Source: Streptomyces sp. MBT53 (GTDB lineage: Bacteria > Actinomycetota > Actinomycetes > Streptomycetales > Streptomycetaceae). From it: a stretch of DNA of 33,163 bases. The notes beneath the pieces were generated by a model, which saw nothing but the letters and a program-made list of their open reading frames with translations, was not told the DNA's origin and did no database searches. Position numbers and translations under genes: made by a program. Where the stretch lies: positions 1-33,163 of the forward strand of contig NZ_JAEQAZ010000096.1 of NCBI RefSeq assembly GCF_016654115.1, written 5' to 3'. This document shows, one piece after another, positions 14,745-23,395 of this stretch; position 1 is the stretch's first letter; each line of letters begins with the position of its first letter.

Positions 14745-15101
14745 TTACGCAGCGTCAGGTGTAGTGGGGTCGGCCTGCGCCGCGAACCGCGCCTTCGCCT
14801 CGTCGATCTTCCGGCCGTAGTGCACCGACGCCCACCACAGGGCCGCGAAGATCACCCCGAGGAAGAACATCGACGGCACCACGAAGCCCGCCGCGATCAG
14901 CGCGATCTGCAGCGCCCAGCCGAGCACGATGCCGGCCGGCCGGGTCACCACGCCGCACAGGGCGACCGACAGGAACATCGCGATCCCGCACACCGTCCAC
15001 ACCGTGGACGTGGTCAGATCCGGGTCCTTCATGGCGACCAGACCGGCGAACCCGATCACGAAGAACTCGCCGAGCAGAGTCGAAGAACAGAGCGTGCGCA
15101 C
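14745..15101 (-). CDS. DUF4233 small membrane protein
   Basis: 118 residues with four hydrophobic segments (STLLGEFFVIGFAGLVAM, TVWTVCGIAMFLSVALCGVV, IVLGWALQIALIAAGFVV, SMFFLGVIFAALWWASVHYG) and a charged tail (RKIDEAKARFAAQAD). The pattern and the fixed position between folC and ndk identify the actinobacterial DUF4233 family, whose function is unknown. The GTG lies 6 nt after the folC stop and uses GGGAGGGG within the folC tail, so the two are probably translated together. It looks complete. Confidence 0.9.
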   Translation of the reverse strand: MRTLCSSTLLGEFFVIGFAGLVAMKDPDLTTSTVWTVCGIAMFLSVALCGVVTRPAGIVLGWALQIALIAAGFVVPSMFFLGVIFAALWWASVHYGRKIDEAKARFAAQADPTTPDAA

Positions 15102-15107
15102 GGAAAC

Positions 15108-16595
15108 TCAGCCCCTCCCGAGAAGCAGTCGGGCCTCACCTACGGTGATGACGGAACCGGTGACCAGCACACCGCCGCCCGCGAACTCGCCGTCCTCCTC
15201 GGCCAGCGTGATCGCCGCCTCCAGCGCGTCCGGCAACCGCGGCTCGACCTGCACGCGCTCGTCGCCGAACACCTCGACGGCGATCGCGGCCAGCTCGTCC
15301 GCGTCCATCGCGCGATGACTGGAGTTCTGCGTGACGACGACCTCGGCGAACATCGGCTCGAAGGCTTCGAGCAGCCCGCGGACGTTCTTGTCGCCGCTGG
15401 CCCCGACCACCCCGATCAGCCGACTGAAGTCGAACGCCTCCGCCACGGCCTCGGCGGTCGCACGGGCGCCCGCGGGGTTGTGCGCCGCGTCGAGCACAAC
15501 GGTCGGCGACCGCCGCACCACCTCCAGCCGCCCCGGCGAGGTGACGGACGCGAAGGCCTTCCGCACGGTGTCGATCGCGAGCGGATCGGGCCGCTGGGCC
15601 CCGACCCCGAAGAACGCTTCTACGGCGGCCAGGGCGACGGCGGCGTTGTGGGCCTGGTACGGCCCGTGCAGGGGGAGGTAGATCTCCTCGTACTCGCCAC
15701 CGAGACCGCGCAGGTTGATCAGCTGTCCGCCGACCGCGACGCTCCGGGACACGACCCCGAACTCCAGCCCCTCACGGGCCACGGTCGCGTCCACCTCGAC
15801 GGCCTTCTTCAGCAGCACCTGCGCCGCGTCCACCGGCTGCTGCGCCAGGATCACGGTCGCGTCCTGCTTGACGATGCCGGCCTTCTCGGTCGCGATCTCA
15901 CCGGTCGTCTCACCGAGCCGGTCGGTGTGGTCGAGATCGATGGGCGTGACGACGGCGACATCGGCGTCGATGACGTTGGTGGCGTCCCAGGTGCCGCCCA
16001 TCCCCACCTCCACGACGGCCACATCGACGGGCGCGTCCGCGAACGCGGCGTACGCCATCCCCGTCAGCACCTCGAAGAACGACAGCCTGAACTCCTGCTG
16101 GGCGTCCACCATTTCGATGTACGGCTTGATGTCGTTGTACGTCTCGATGAACCGCTCGGCGGAGATCGGGGCGCCGTCGAGGCTGATGCGCTCAGTGATC
16201 GACTGGACGTGGGGAGAGGTGTAGCGGCCGGTGCGGAGCTCGAAGGCGCCGAGGAGGGCCTCGATCATGCGGGCCGTGGAGGTCTTGCCGTTGGTGCCCG
16301 TGATGTGGATCGAGGGGTACGAGCGCTGGGGGTCCCCCAGGACGTCCATCAGCGCGGCGATACGGGTGACCGACGGCTCCAACTTGGTCTCGCCCCAGCG
16401 GGTGGCCAGCTCTGCCTCCACCTCGCGGAGGGCGGCGTCCAGCTCGGGGTCGTCGGGGCGACCGGGTACGTCGGCCTGGGGGGCGCCGGTGCCCTGGGTG
16501 CGGAGGGTTCGGCTGCCGGCCTCGATGACCGCGAGGTCGGGGTCGCGGTCTGTCTCGGCCTCGATGATCTCGTCGAACGGGTCGCTGTCAGTCAC
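15108..16595 (-). CDS. folC: Folylpolyglutamate synthase / dihydrofolate synthase
   Basis: A 495-residue ATP-dependent ligase that adds glutamate to dihydropteroate and to folates. The P-loop is ITGTNGKTSTARM (Gly100-Ser106). The omega-loop and Mg2+ site region follows (GRYTSPHVQSITERI), then VVEVGMGGTWDATNVID, TPIDLDHTDRLG and VLDAAHNPAGARA, all standard. Residues 1-45 form an acidic, poorly conserved extension typical of Streptomyces copies. A TAAACT box ends 6 nt before the GTG, so transcription may begin at the start codon, and no Shine-Dalgarno is present. It is separated from valS by a hairpin repeat and forms a transcription unit with DUF4233 and perhaps ndk. Confidence 0.94.
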   Translation of the reverse strand: MTDSDPFDEIIEAETDRDPDLAVIEAGSRTLRTQGTGAPQADVPGRPDDPELDAALREVEAELATRWGETKLEPSVTRIAALMDVLGDPQRSYPSIHITGTNGKTSTARMIEALLGAFELRTGRYTSPHVQSITERISLDGAPISAERFIETYNDIKPYIEMVDAQQEFRLSFFEVLTGMAYAAFADAPVDVAVVEVGMGGTWDATNVIDADVAVVTPIDLDHTDRLGETTGEIATEKAGIVKQDATVILAQQPVDAAQVLLKKAVEVDATVAREGLEFGVVSRSVAVGGQLINLRGLGGEYEEIYLPLHGPYQAHNAAVALAAVEAFFGVGAQRPDPLAIDTVRKAFASVTSPGRLEVVRRSPTVVLDAAHNPAGARATAEAVAEAFDFSRLIGVVGASGDKNVRGLLEAFEPMFAEVVVTQNSSHRAMDADELAAIAVEVFGDERVQVEPRLPDALEAAITLAEEDGEFAGGGVLVTGSVITVGEARLLLGRG

Positions 16596-16601
16596 AGGGC
16601 C

Positions 16602-16607
16602 AGTTTA
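16602..16607 (-). promoter_or_regulatory. Predicted -10 box of folC (leaderless start)
   Basis: TAAACT (TANNNT) on the minus strand ends 6 nt before the folC GTG. The 13-base stretch CCTAAACTGGCCC around it is identical to that in front of valS. I see no clear -35. Confidence 0.45.
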
Positions 16608-16647
16608 GGGGTGCGCCGAAGGATGGGGGTGGCTGGTCCTGTTTGGC

Positions 16648-16717
16648 GGGCGCGGGGAACGTTGTGGCTGGTCGCGCTCACGCGGCGGAGCCGCAAATCG
16701 AGCACTGCCCCGCGCCC
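16648..16717. repeat. Cruciform-type intergenic inverted repeat between valS and folC
   Basis: GGGCGCGGGG at 16648-16657 pairs with CCCCGCGCCC at 16708-16717. Inside lies a second hairpin, GCGGC/GCCGC (16682-16686 and 16690-16694) with loop GGA. It resembles the GCGCGGGGAAC-type palindromic repeats scattered between Streptomyces genes. It begins 8 nt after the valS stop and can act as the valS terminator, insulating the folC promoter. Confidence 0.6.
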
Positions 16718-16725
16718 CTGGTGGG

Positions 16726-19350
16726 CTACTGCTGAGGCAGGCTCTCCAGCTGGGCCTTGATGCGGTCGATGTCCTCGTCGGCCTTCGTCAGGCGGCCTCG
16801 GATCTTGTCGACCACGTTGTCCGGGGCCTTGGCCAGGAACGCCTCGTTGCCGAGCTTGGCCGTCGCCTGGGCCTTCTCCTTCTCGGCGGCGGCGAGGTCC
16901 TTGGCGAGACGCTTCCGCTCCGCCGCCACGTCGATCGTGCCGGAGAGGTCGAGGGCGACCGTGGCGCCGCCGACCGGGAGGGTGGCCGTCGCCGCGAAGG
17001 CGTCGCCCTCCGGCTGGAGGCGGAGGAGCTGGCGGATGGCGGCCTCGTGGGGGGCGAGGGCCGTGCCGGTCAGCGTGAGGCGGGCCGGGACTCGCTGGCC
17101 GGGCTGGAGGCCCTGGTCGGCGCGGAAACGGCGGACCTCGGTGATGACCTGCTGGAGCGTCTCGATCTCGCGCTCGGCCGCCTCGTCGCGGAAGCCACTG
17201 TCCTTCGGCCAGTCCGCGACGACGATCGACTCGCCGCCCGTGAGGGTCGTCCAGAGGGTCTCCGTGACGAACGGGACGATCGGGTGCAGCAACTTCAGGG
17301 TGACGTCGAGGACTTCACCGAGAACGCGGCCGGAGACCTTCGCGGGCTCGCCGCCCGCCATGAACGTGGTCTTCGACAACTCGACGTACCAGTCGAAGAC
17401 TTCGTCCCACGCGAAGTGGTAGAGCGCGTCGGAGAGCTTGGCGAACTGGAAGTCGTCGTAGAGCGCGTCGACCTGGGAGACCGTCTTGTTGAGACGGGAG
17501 AGGATCCAGCGGTCCGTGGCCGACAACCGCTCGGCGGGCGGGAGTTCGCCCTCGATCGTCGCGCCGTTCATGAGCGCGAAGCGCGTGGCGTTCCAGATCT
17601 TGTTGGCGAAGTTGCGGGAGGCCTGGACCCAGTCCTCGCCGATCGGGACGTCCGTACCGGGGTTGGCGCCGCGGGCCAGGGTGAAGCGGACGGCGTCGGA
17701 GCCGTACGCGTTCATCCAGTCCAGCGGATCGACCGCCGTGCCCGAGGACTTGGACATCTTCTTGCCGAACTGGTCGCGGACCAGACCCGTCAACGCGATG
17801 GTCTTGAAGGGGACTTCGCCGTCCATCGCGTACAGGCCGAACATCATCATCCGGGCGACCCAGAAGAAGATGATGTCGTGGCCGGTGAGCAGGACGTCCG
17901 TCGGATAGAACTTCTTGAGATCCGGGGTCTGTTCGGGCCAGCCGAGGGTCGAGAAGGGCCACAGGCCGGAGGAGAACCAGGTGTCCAGGACGTCGGAGTC
18001 CTGCGTCCAGCCCTCGCCGCTCGGCGGCTCGTCGTCCGGTCCGACGCAGACGACCTCGCCGTCCGGGCCGTACCAGACCGGGATGCGGTGGCCCCACCAC
18101 AACTGCCGTGAGATGCACCAGTCGTGGAGGTTGTCGACCCAGTCGAAGTACCGCTTCTCCATCTCCTGCGGGTGGATCTTGACGCGGCCGTCGCGGACCG
18201 CGTCGCCGGCCGCCTTGGCGAGCGGGGCGACCTTGACCCACCACTGCATGGACAGGCGCGGCTCGATGGTCGTCTTGCAGCGCGAGCAGTGGCCGACGGA
18301 GTGGACGTAGGGCCGCTTCTCGGCGACGATCCGGCCGTCGGCGCGCAGTGCGGCGACGATCGCGGAACGGGCCTCGAAACGGTCCAGGCCCTCGAAGGGG
18401 CCGTGGACGGTGATGACACCGCGCTCGTCCATGACGGTCAGCGACTCCAGGTCGTGCCGCTGGCCGATGGCGAAGTCGTTCGGGTCGTGGGCGGGCGTGA
18501 CCTTGACGGCGCCGGTGCCGAACTCCGGGTCGACGTGCGTGTCCGCGACGACCGGGATGGTGCGGTCGGTGAGCGGCAGCTTGATGTGCCGGCCGACGAG
18601 GTGCTTGTACCGCTCGTCGTCGGGGTGGACGGCGACAGCCGTGTCACCGAGCATCGTCTCGGCGCGGGTCGTGGCGACGACGATGGTGTCGTCCCCCTCG
18701 CCGTACTTCATGGAGACGAGTTCGCCGTCGTCGTCCTGGTACTCGACCTCGATGTCCGAGATCGCGGTGAGACAGCGTGGGCACCAGTTGATGATGCGCT
18801 CGGCGCGGTAGATCAACTCGTCGTCGTAGAGCCGCTTGAAGATGGTCTGGACGGCCTGGGAGAGGCCCTCGTCCATGGTGAAGCGCTCGCGGGTCCAGTC
18901 GACGCCGTCGCCGAGGCGGCGCATCTGGCCGAGGATCTTGCCGCCGTACTCGTCCTTCCACTGCCAGACACGCTCGACGAAGGCCTCGCGGCCCAGGTCG
19001 TGGCGGGACTTGCCCTCCTTGCCGAGCTCGCGCTCGACGACGTTCTGGGTGGCGATCCCCGCGTGGTCCATGCCCGGCAGCCACAGCGACTCGAAACCCT
19101 GCATGCGCTTGCGACGGGTCAGCGCGTCCATCAGCGTGTGCTGGAAGGCGTGTCCGAGGTGGAGGCTGCCGGTGACGTTCGGCGGCGGGATGACGATCGT
19201 GTACGGCGGCTTGTCGCTCTTCGCGTCCGCCTCGAAGTAACCCCGCTCGACCCAGCGCTCGTACAGCGGCCCCTCTACGTCGGCCGGCGCGTACTGGGTC
19301 GGCAGTTCGGAGTCGGGCGCTGATGGCTGCTGCTGAGCGTTCTCGGTCAC
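16726..19350 (-). CDS. valS: Valyl-tRNA synthetase
   Basis: An 874-residue class Ia enzyme that charges tRNA-Val and edits threonine. The HIGH motif is H64-LGH67 in PPPNVTGSLHLGHAF, and KMSKS is in FGKKMSKSSGTAVDP near residue 530. The editing domain lies between them (VATTRAETMLGDTAVAVHP, GTGAVKVTPAHDPNDF). The C-terminal coiled-coil arm is visible (RKRLAKDLAAAEKEKAQATA), ending QLESLPQQ. Length is standard. The start is a GTG with TAAACT ending 6 nt upstream and no Shine-Dalgarno, so the mRNA is probably leaderless. I saw no T-box leader, and the absence of a leader would exclude one. Confidence 0.97.
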   Translation of the reverse strand: MTENAQQQPSAPDSELPTQYAPADVEGPLYERWVERGYFEADAKSDKPPYTIVIPPPNVTGSLHLGHAFQHTLMDALTRRKRMQGFESLWLPGMDHAGIATQNVVERELGKEGKSRHDLGREAFVERVWQWKDEYGGKILGQMRRLGDGVDWTRERFTMDEGLSQAVQTIFKRLYDDELIYRAERIINWCPRCLTAISDIEVEYQDDDGELVSMKYGEGDDTIVVATTRAETMLGDTAVAVHPDDERYKHLVGRHIKLPLTDRTIPVVADTHVDPEFGTGAVKVTPAHDPNDFAIGQRHDLESLTVMDERGVITVHGPFEGLDRFEARSAIVAALRADGRIVAEKRPYVHSVGHCSRCKTTIEPRLSMQWWVKVAPLAKAAGDAVRDGRVKIHPQEMEKRYFDWVDNLHDWCISRQLWWGHRIPVWYGPDGEVVCVGPDDEPPSGEGWTQDSDVLDTWFSSGLWPFSTLGWPEQTPDLKKFYPTDVLLTGHDIIFFWVARMMMFGLYAMDGEVPFKTIALTGLVRDQFGKKMSKSSGTAVDPLDWMNAYGSDAVRFTLARGANPGTDVPIGEDWVQASRNFANKIWNATRFALMNGATIEGELPPAERLSATDRWILSRLNKTVSQVDALYDDFQFAKLSDALYHFAWDEVFDWYVELSKTTFMAGGEPAKVSGRVLGEVLDVTLKLLHPIVPFVTETLWTTLTGGESIVVADWPKDSGFRDEAAEREIETLQQVITEVRRFRADQGLQPGQRVPARLTLTGTALAPHEAAIRQLLRLQPEGDAFAATATLPVGGATVALDLSGTIDVAAERKRLAKDLAAAEKEKAQATAKLGNEAFLAKAPDNVVDKIRGRLTKADEDIDRIKAQLESLPQQ

Positions 19351-19356
19351 GGGGCC

Positions 19357-19385
19357 AGTTTAGGTGGCGATACCTGTGCTCCGAA
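19357..19385 (-). promoter_or_regulatory. Predicted leaderless promoter of valS
   Basis: On the minus strand TTCGGA (19385-19380) and TAAACT (19362-19357) are 17 nt apart, and the -10 ends 6 nt before the valS GTG at 19350. The sequence CCTAAACTGGCCC is shared exactly with folC. Confidence 0.5.
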
Positions 19386-19481
19386 CCTCGATTTGGGGTG
19401 CGGAGAAGACCGCTCCAGCCCTGCGGGCACCCACGCGGTACCCACATCGAACAAATGAGCTGGGAATGTTTGTCCGATGGG

Positions 19482-19493
19482 GTAAATTTTTAC
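19482..19493. promoter_or_regulatory. AT-rich palindrome upstream of the secreted protein gene
   Basis: GTAAATTTTTAC is a 12-base palindrome with arms GTAAA/TTTAC, strikingly A+T-rich for this genome. It is 34 nt upstream of the GTG at 19528, where a -10 region or regulator site is expected. TTGTCC about 10 nt upstream could be part of a -35. Confidence 0.35.
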
Positions 19494-19527
19494 ATGTTCA
19501 CGCCACCCCGTCGGACGAGGAGACTCC

Positions 19528-19986
19528 GTGGCTCACAAGTTGGTAACCGCAGCACGAGGGCTGGCCGCGACCGGCTTTATCTTCACGTGCACGATCCTGT
19601 TCGCGCAGCCCGCCTCAGCCGCCTATCACGGCTGCACAGCCATTTGGTCCGAGGGCGTCGAAGTACCGCACAGCGTAGCCACAGGTGGTGGCTCTCAGGC
19701 CTACACGGGCCGTAACACCCTGACCGACGTCACCTTGACCGTGGCGGACACAAGAGCCGACGGACACCATGTCGCGATCAGACTGGTCACGCGGAAGTCC
19801 GACGGCAGTGACCACTACTGGACTTGGCACCACCTCTACGCGGGTGAAGGTACGAGTCAGACCTGGGACACGACGGCGTCCGACTCCGCCGGCATTCACA
19901 CGGTCTGGCGCCAAGTCGGCCTGTTCGAAGGGGACTCGCTGATCACTTCCTGCGTCACGGCCGGTGAGAGCAACCCTCTGTGGTAG
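19528..19986 (+). CDS. Small secreted protein of unknown family
   Basis: 152 residues starting at a GTG with GAGGAG 5 nt upstream. Residues 1-31 form a Sec signal peptide: KLVTAARGLAATG, a hydrophobic core FIFTCTILFA, and QPASA before AAYHG. The mature protein is about 120 residues, rich in Thr, Ser, His and Trp, with two Cys (YHGCTAIW and ITSCVTAGE) that could form one disulphide. The segments TLTDVTLTVADTRADGHHVA, IRLVTRKSDGSDHYWTWHHL and HTVWRQVGLFEGD alternate like beta strands, suggesting a small beta-sandwich. I do not recognise a family. It is transcribed divergently from valS and looks like a monocistronic gene. Confidence 0.8.
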   Translation: MAHKLVTAARGLAATGFIFTCTILFAQPASAAYHGCTAIWSEGVEVPHSVATGGGSQAYTGRNTLTDVTLTVADTRADGHHVAIRLVTRKSDGSDHYWTWHHLYAGEGTSQTWDTTASDSAGIHTVWRQVGLFEGDSLITSCVTAGESNPLW

Positions 19987-20054
19987 GCCGCGTCAACCCG
20001 GTACCAGCCGACCACTGAACCCGTTCAACCCCAGCACACGCCGTCCGCCCGGCT

Positions 20055-20082
20055 GCATCGTTCGCCTGTTTGGTAACGATGC
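20055..20082 (+). terminator. Hairpin between the secreted protein gene and the next gene
   Basis: GCATCGTT (20055-20062) and AACGATGC (20075-20082) form an 8-bp stem with a 12-nt loop, 69 nt after the stop. It could be a terminator. The included TAACGAT might instead be the -10 of the next gene, which starts at 20158. Confidence 0.35.
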
Positions 20083-20157
20083 GGGCCCGTCAACGACTCG
20101 TGTCGGTCCTTCCGCGAGGATGTCGCGCAAAGCACGGACAACGGGAGGAAACCAGCC

Positions 20158-21138
20158 ATGAGTTACAACCAACCGGGGCCGTACGGGGGGCAGCCTCAGC
20201 AGCCCGGCCCGTACGGTCAGCCGGGTCCCTACGGCCCACCTCCGCAGCAGGCCCCGCAGGGCGCCCCTCAACCCGGCTACGGCTACCCCCAGCAGGCTCC
20301 CCCGGCCCAGCCCGTCCACGGGTACCCGCAGCAGCCCTACGGCCAGCCGCAGCCGCCGTATGGTCAGCAGGCGCCCTATGGTCAACCTCCTTACGGGCAA
20401 CCACCGTTCGGGGTTCCACAGCCCCCGCCGGCCGGCGGGAAGAAGAAGACCGGGCTCATCATCGGCGCGGTGGCGGTCGTGGTCGCGATCGGTGTGGGCG
20501 TGTACTTCGTCATCGGTGGCAGCGGGTCGTCCGGCCTCGCGGACGACGGTCCGCACAAACTCACGACGCCGGCGAAGGTACTCGGGAACTACAGCCGGGC
20601 GACCAAGGACGGCGACACCAGCGACAGCGGCTCCTCGACCGTGAAGGACCTGGAGAAGAGCGGCGTCAAGAACGGCACCGCCGTCTTCGGCGCCTACACG
20701 ACGGCCGACCTGAGCGGCTACGACCCGAGCGATCCCTCCACCGCGCCCGGCGAGACGGAACTCCTCACGGCCAAGGGTGTCCAACTCATCGGCGCCTACG
20801 GCAAGATCGCCGATCCGGAGAAGGCCCTGGACGCGTTCTTCGCGGACATCCAGAAGGACGTCAAGGAGAGCAACTCGTCCAGCAGCAGCACGACGGGCGG
20901 GAGCGAGCTGGTCGGGGAGCCCGAGTCGGTCGACATCGACGGCGCGGTCATGAAGTGCCAGGCGGCCAAGGGCACCAACCAGGTGACCAAGAAGACGCAG
21001 ACCGACTGGTTCTGCGCCTGGGCCGACTACAGCACCATCGCCATGGTCTCCCCCGGTGACAACACGGCCGACGTGTCGAAGACCACCGCCGCCGACATGA
21101 CCACCAAGCTCCGCAAGGAAGTTCGGGTGAAGAGCTAG
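20158..21138 (+). CDS. Membrane protein with a Pro/Gln/Gly/Tyr-rich cytoplasmic N-terminus
   Basis: 326 residues starting at an ATG with GGGAGGA 8-10 nt upstream. Residues 1-95 are low complexity, built from PYGQP, PQQP and YGYPQQ repeats. Residues 96-121 hold KKKTGLIIGAVAVVVAIGVG and a few more hydrophobic residues, one membrane helix with positive residues on its inner side. About 200 residues outside the membrane follow, rich in Ser, Thr, Asp and Lys (GNYSRATKDGDTSDSG, FGAYTTADLSGYDPSDP, LIGAYGKIADPEKALD), with two Cys near the end (MKCQAAKG and WFCAWADY). This is the common actinobacterial layout of a disordered tail, one helix and a small outer domain. No function can be assigned. It is convergent with clpX and shares a strong terminator with it. 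Confidence 0.85.
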   Translation: MSYNQPGPYGGQPQQPGPYGQPGPYGPPPQQAPQGAPQPGYGYPQQAPPAQPVHGYPQQPYGQPQPPYGQQAPYGQPPYGQPPFGVPQPPPAGGKKKTGLIIGAVAVVVAIGVGVYFVIGGSGSSGLADDGPHKLTTPAKVLGNYSRATKDGDTSDSGSSTVKDLEKSGVKNGTAVFGAYTTADLSGYDPSDPSTAPGETELLTAKGVQLIGAYGKIADPEKALDAFFADIQKDVKESNSSSSSTTGGSELVGEPESVDIDGAVMKCQAAKGTNQVTKKTQTDWFCAWADYSTIAMVSPGDNTADVSKTTAADMTTKLRKEVRVKS

Positions 21139-21157
21139 CCCGCCTCCGACGAACCGC

Positions 21158-21195
21158 GAAGGGCGCCCGGTCAGTTGACTGACCGGGCGCCCTTC
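21158..21195. terminator. Strong bidirectional terminator between the membrane protein gene and clpX
   Basis: GAAGGGCGCCCGGTCAGT (21158-21175) is followed by TG and its exact reverse complement at 21178-21195, giving a perfect 18-bp inverted repeat. It sits 20 nt after the plus-strand stop and 21 nt after the clpX stop on the other strand, so it can serve both convergent genes. Confidence 0.85.
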
Positions 21196-21216
21196 ATGTT
21201 GTACGGAGACTGTCGG

Positions 21217-22503
21217 TTACGCCGTCTTCTGCTCCCCCGGGCCACGCCCCCGCGCGTCACGCGGGATCAGCGTCGGGTTGACGTTCGAGAGGACGACGTC
21301 CGCCGTGATGACCACGCGGGCCACGTCCTTGCGGGACGGGACCTCGTACATGACGCCCTGGAGGACTTCCTCCATGATGGCGCGCAGGCCGCGTGCGCCG
21401 GTCTGGCGGAGGATGGCCTGGTCGGCGATGGCTTCGAGGGCCTCGCGCTCGAAGTCCAGCTCCACACCGTCGAGTTCGAAGAGGCGCTGGTACTGCTTCA
21501 CCAGTGCGTTGCGCGGCTCGATCAGGATCTGGAGCAGGGCCTCGCGGTCCAGGTTGTGGACCGAGGTGATGACGGGGAGGCGGCCGATGAACTCGGGGAT
21601 CATGCCGAACTTGACCAGGTCCTCGGGCATGACGTCCTCGAACTGGTCCTTGGACTGCAGCTCCCGCTTGGAGCGGATCGTCGCCCCGAAGCCGATGCCC
21701 TTGGCGCCGGCCCTGGACTCGATGAGCTTCTCCAGGCCCGCGAAGGCACCGCCCACGATGAACAGGACGTTCGTCGTGTCGATCTGGATGAACTCCTGGT
21801 GGGGGTGTTTACGGCCGCCCTGCGGCGGGACCGAGGCCGTCGTGCCCTCCAGGATCTTCAACAGGGCCTGCTGGACGCCCTCGCCGGAGACGTCACGGGT
21901 GATCGAGGGGTTCTCGCTCTTGCGAGCCACCTTGTCGATCTCATCGATGTAGATGATCCCGGTCTCGGCCTTCTTGACGTCGTAGTCCGCCGCCTGGATC
22001 AGCTTGAGCAGGATGTTCTCGACGTCCTCGCCGACGTAGCCCGCCTCCGTGAGCGCGGTCGCGTCGGCGATCGCGAACGGGACGTTCAGCATGCGGGCCA
22101 GGGTCTGTGCGAGGAGGGTCTTGCCCGAGCCCGTGGGGCCGAGCAGGAGGATGTTGGACTTCGCCAGCTCGATGGCGTCCTCGCGGCTCTGGCCGCCGCC
22201 GTTCTCACCGGCCTGGACGCGCTTGTAGTGGTTGTACACCGCGACCGAGAGTGCCTTCTTCGCCGACTCCTGGCCGACGACGTAACCCTCGAGGAACTCG
22301 TAGATCTCGCGGGGCTTGGGGAGTTCCTCCCAGCGCACCTCGCTCGTCTCCGCGAGTTCTTCCTCGATGATCTCGTTGCAGAGGTCGATGCACTCGTCGC
22401 AGATGTACACACCGGGCCCTGCGATGAGCTTCTTGACCTGCTTCTGGCTCTTGCCGCAGAACGAGCACTTGAGCAGATCGCCGCCGTCACCGATGCGTGC
22501 CAC
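21217..22503 (-). CDS. clpX: ClpX, ATPase subunit of the ClpXP protease
   Basis: 428 residues from the GTG. The AAA+ ring unfolds substrates and threads them into ClpP. The N-terminal zinc domain has C13-x2-C16 and C35-x2-C38. Walker A is GPTGSGKT at 122-129, the pore loop GYVGED is near 155-160 and Walker B is YIDEIDK near 185-191. AKGIGFGATI carries the IGF loop that docks on ClpP. The GTG at 22503 is chosen because AAGGGG lies 9 nt upstream and the protein then begins ARIGDGGDLLKCSFCGK as in relatives. The open frame up to 22623 is not part of the gene. It lies 161 nt downstream of clpP2 and may have its own promoter there. Confidence 0.96.
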   Translation of the reverse strand: MARIGDGGDLLKCSFCGKSQKQVKKLIAGPGVYICDECIDLCNEIIEEELAETSEVRWEELPKPREIYEFLEGYVVGQESAKKALSVAVYNHYKRVQAGENGGGQSREDAIELAKSNILLLGPTGSGKTLLAQTLARMLNVPFAIADATALTEAGYVGEDVENILLKLIQAADYDVKKAETGIIYIDEIDKVARKSENPSITRDVSGEGVQQALLKILEGTTASVPPQGGRKHPHQEFIQIDTTNVLFIVGGAFAGLEKLIESRAGAKGIGFGATIRSKRELQSKDQFEDVMPEDLVKFGMIPEFIGRLPVITSVHNLDREALLQILIEPRNALVKQYQRLFELDGVELDFEREALEAIADQAILRQTGARGLRAIMEEVLQGVMYEVPSRKDVARVVITADVVLSNVNPTLIPRDARGRGPGEQKTA

Positions 22504-22664
22504 GGTGTGCTTCCCCTTCGCCTGGGAGCCGCCTGGGTACAGCGACTCCTGGTGCTGCCTTATGTCCGACGGTACCTTGCCGGGCCCCCCGTTCGGGCCC
22601 CCCTTGGCACGGTTCACTTCCACGTGGACCGTGCCGAGGGGTGGTGGACGATACAGGGTCCGCG

Positions 22665-23345
22665 TCAGCGGACGTCGGCGTTGTTCATCTTCCGGGTGGA
22701 GATGATCTGGTCGATCAGGCCGTACGCCAGGGCGTCCTCGGCCGTGAGGATCTTGTCGCGCTCGATGTCCTCGCGGATCTTCTCCAGCGGGGTGGTCGAG
22801 TGCTTGGCCAGCATGTCCTCCAGCTGACCGCGCATGCGGAGGATCTCGTTGGCCGCGATCTCCAGGTCGGAGACCTGGCCCCGGCCCGTCTCGCTGTAGG
22901 GCTGGTGGATCAGCACGCGCGCGTTCGGCAGCGCCATGCGCTTGCCCGGCGTACCGGCGGCCAGCAGGACGGCGGCGGCGGACGCGGCCTGGCCCATGCA
23001 GACCGTCTGGACGTCCGGCTTCACGAACTGCATCGTGTCGTAGATCGCGGTCAGCGCCGTGAAGGAGCCGCCGGGGCTGTTGATGTAGATCGAGATGTCA
23101 CGGTCGGGGTCCATCGACTCCAGGCACAGCAGCTGCGCCATGACGTCGTTGGCGGACGCGTCGTCGATCTGGACACCGAGGAAGATCACGCGCTCTTCGA
23201 AGAGCTTCGCGTACGGGTCGTACTCACGGACACCCTGCGAGGTGCGCTCCACGAACCGCGGGATCACGTAACGGGACTCGGCGGCGGGGGCCGTGTATTC
23301 GGCGCGTGCGTGGTCGTACAGGCCGTTGCCGGGGAAGTTGTTCAC
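22665..23345 (-). CDS. clpP2: ATP-dependent Clp protease proteolytic subunit 2
   Basis: 226 residues. The catalytic triad is Ser122 (GQAASAAAVLL), His147 (RVLIHQPYSE) and Asp197 (EDIERDK), and the oxyanion and strand region INSPGGSFTALTAIYDTMQF is intact. The first 40 residues are longer than in E. coli ClpP (YDHARAEYTAPAAESRYVIP), consistent with a propeptide that is processed when ClpP1 and ClpP2 form a mixed tetradecamer. The gene starts 50 nt after the clpP1 stop and is cotranscribed with it. In Streptomyces this pair degrades regulators and affects differentiation. Confidence 0.96.
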   Translation of the reverse strand: MNNFPGNGLYDHARAEYTAPAAESRYVIPRFVERTSQGVREYDPYAKLFEERVIFLGVQIDDASANDVMAQLLCLESMDPDRDISIYINSPGGSFTALTAIYDTMQFVKPDVQTVCMGQAASAAAVLLAAGTPGKRMALPNARVLIHQPYSETGRGQVSDLEIAANEILRMRGQLEDMLAKHSTTPLEKIREDIERDKILTAEDALAYGLIDQIISTRKMNNADVR

Positions 23346-23395
23346 TGTCTCTCTCCTGGGGGCTGTGGCGGTCGGCTGGGGGCTGTCCTGGGGCC

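Noticed and set aside
14091..16760. 889-codon plus-strand open frame opposite ndk, DUF4233 and folC
   Set aside because: It spans three intact minus-strand genes and intergenic gaps, with Asp/Arg/Gly/His-rich low-information sequence. It is an antisense shadow.
19351..19527. T-box or other riboswitch upstream of valS
   Set aside because: The -10 box ends 6 nt before the valS start, leaving no leader, and no conserved T-box sequence is visible.
20158..20440. Tandem repeat element at the start of the 326-residue protein gene
   Set aside because: The repeats are codons for a Pro/Gln/Gly/Tyr-rich tail in frame with a good ribosome binding site and membrane helix, a common actinobacterial protein type.
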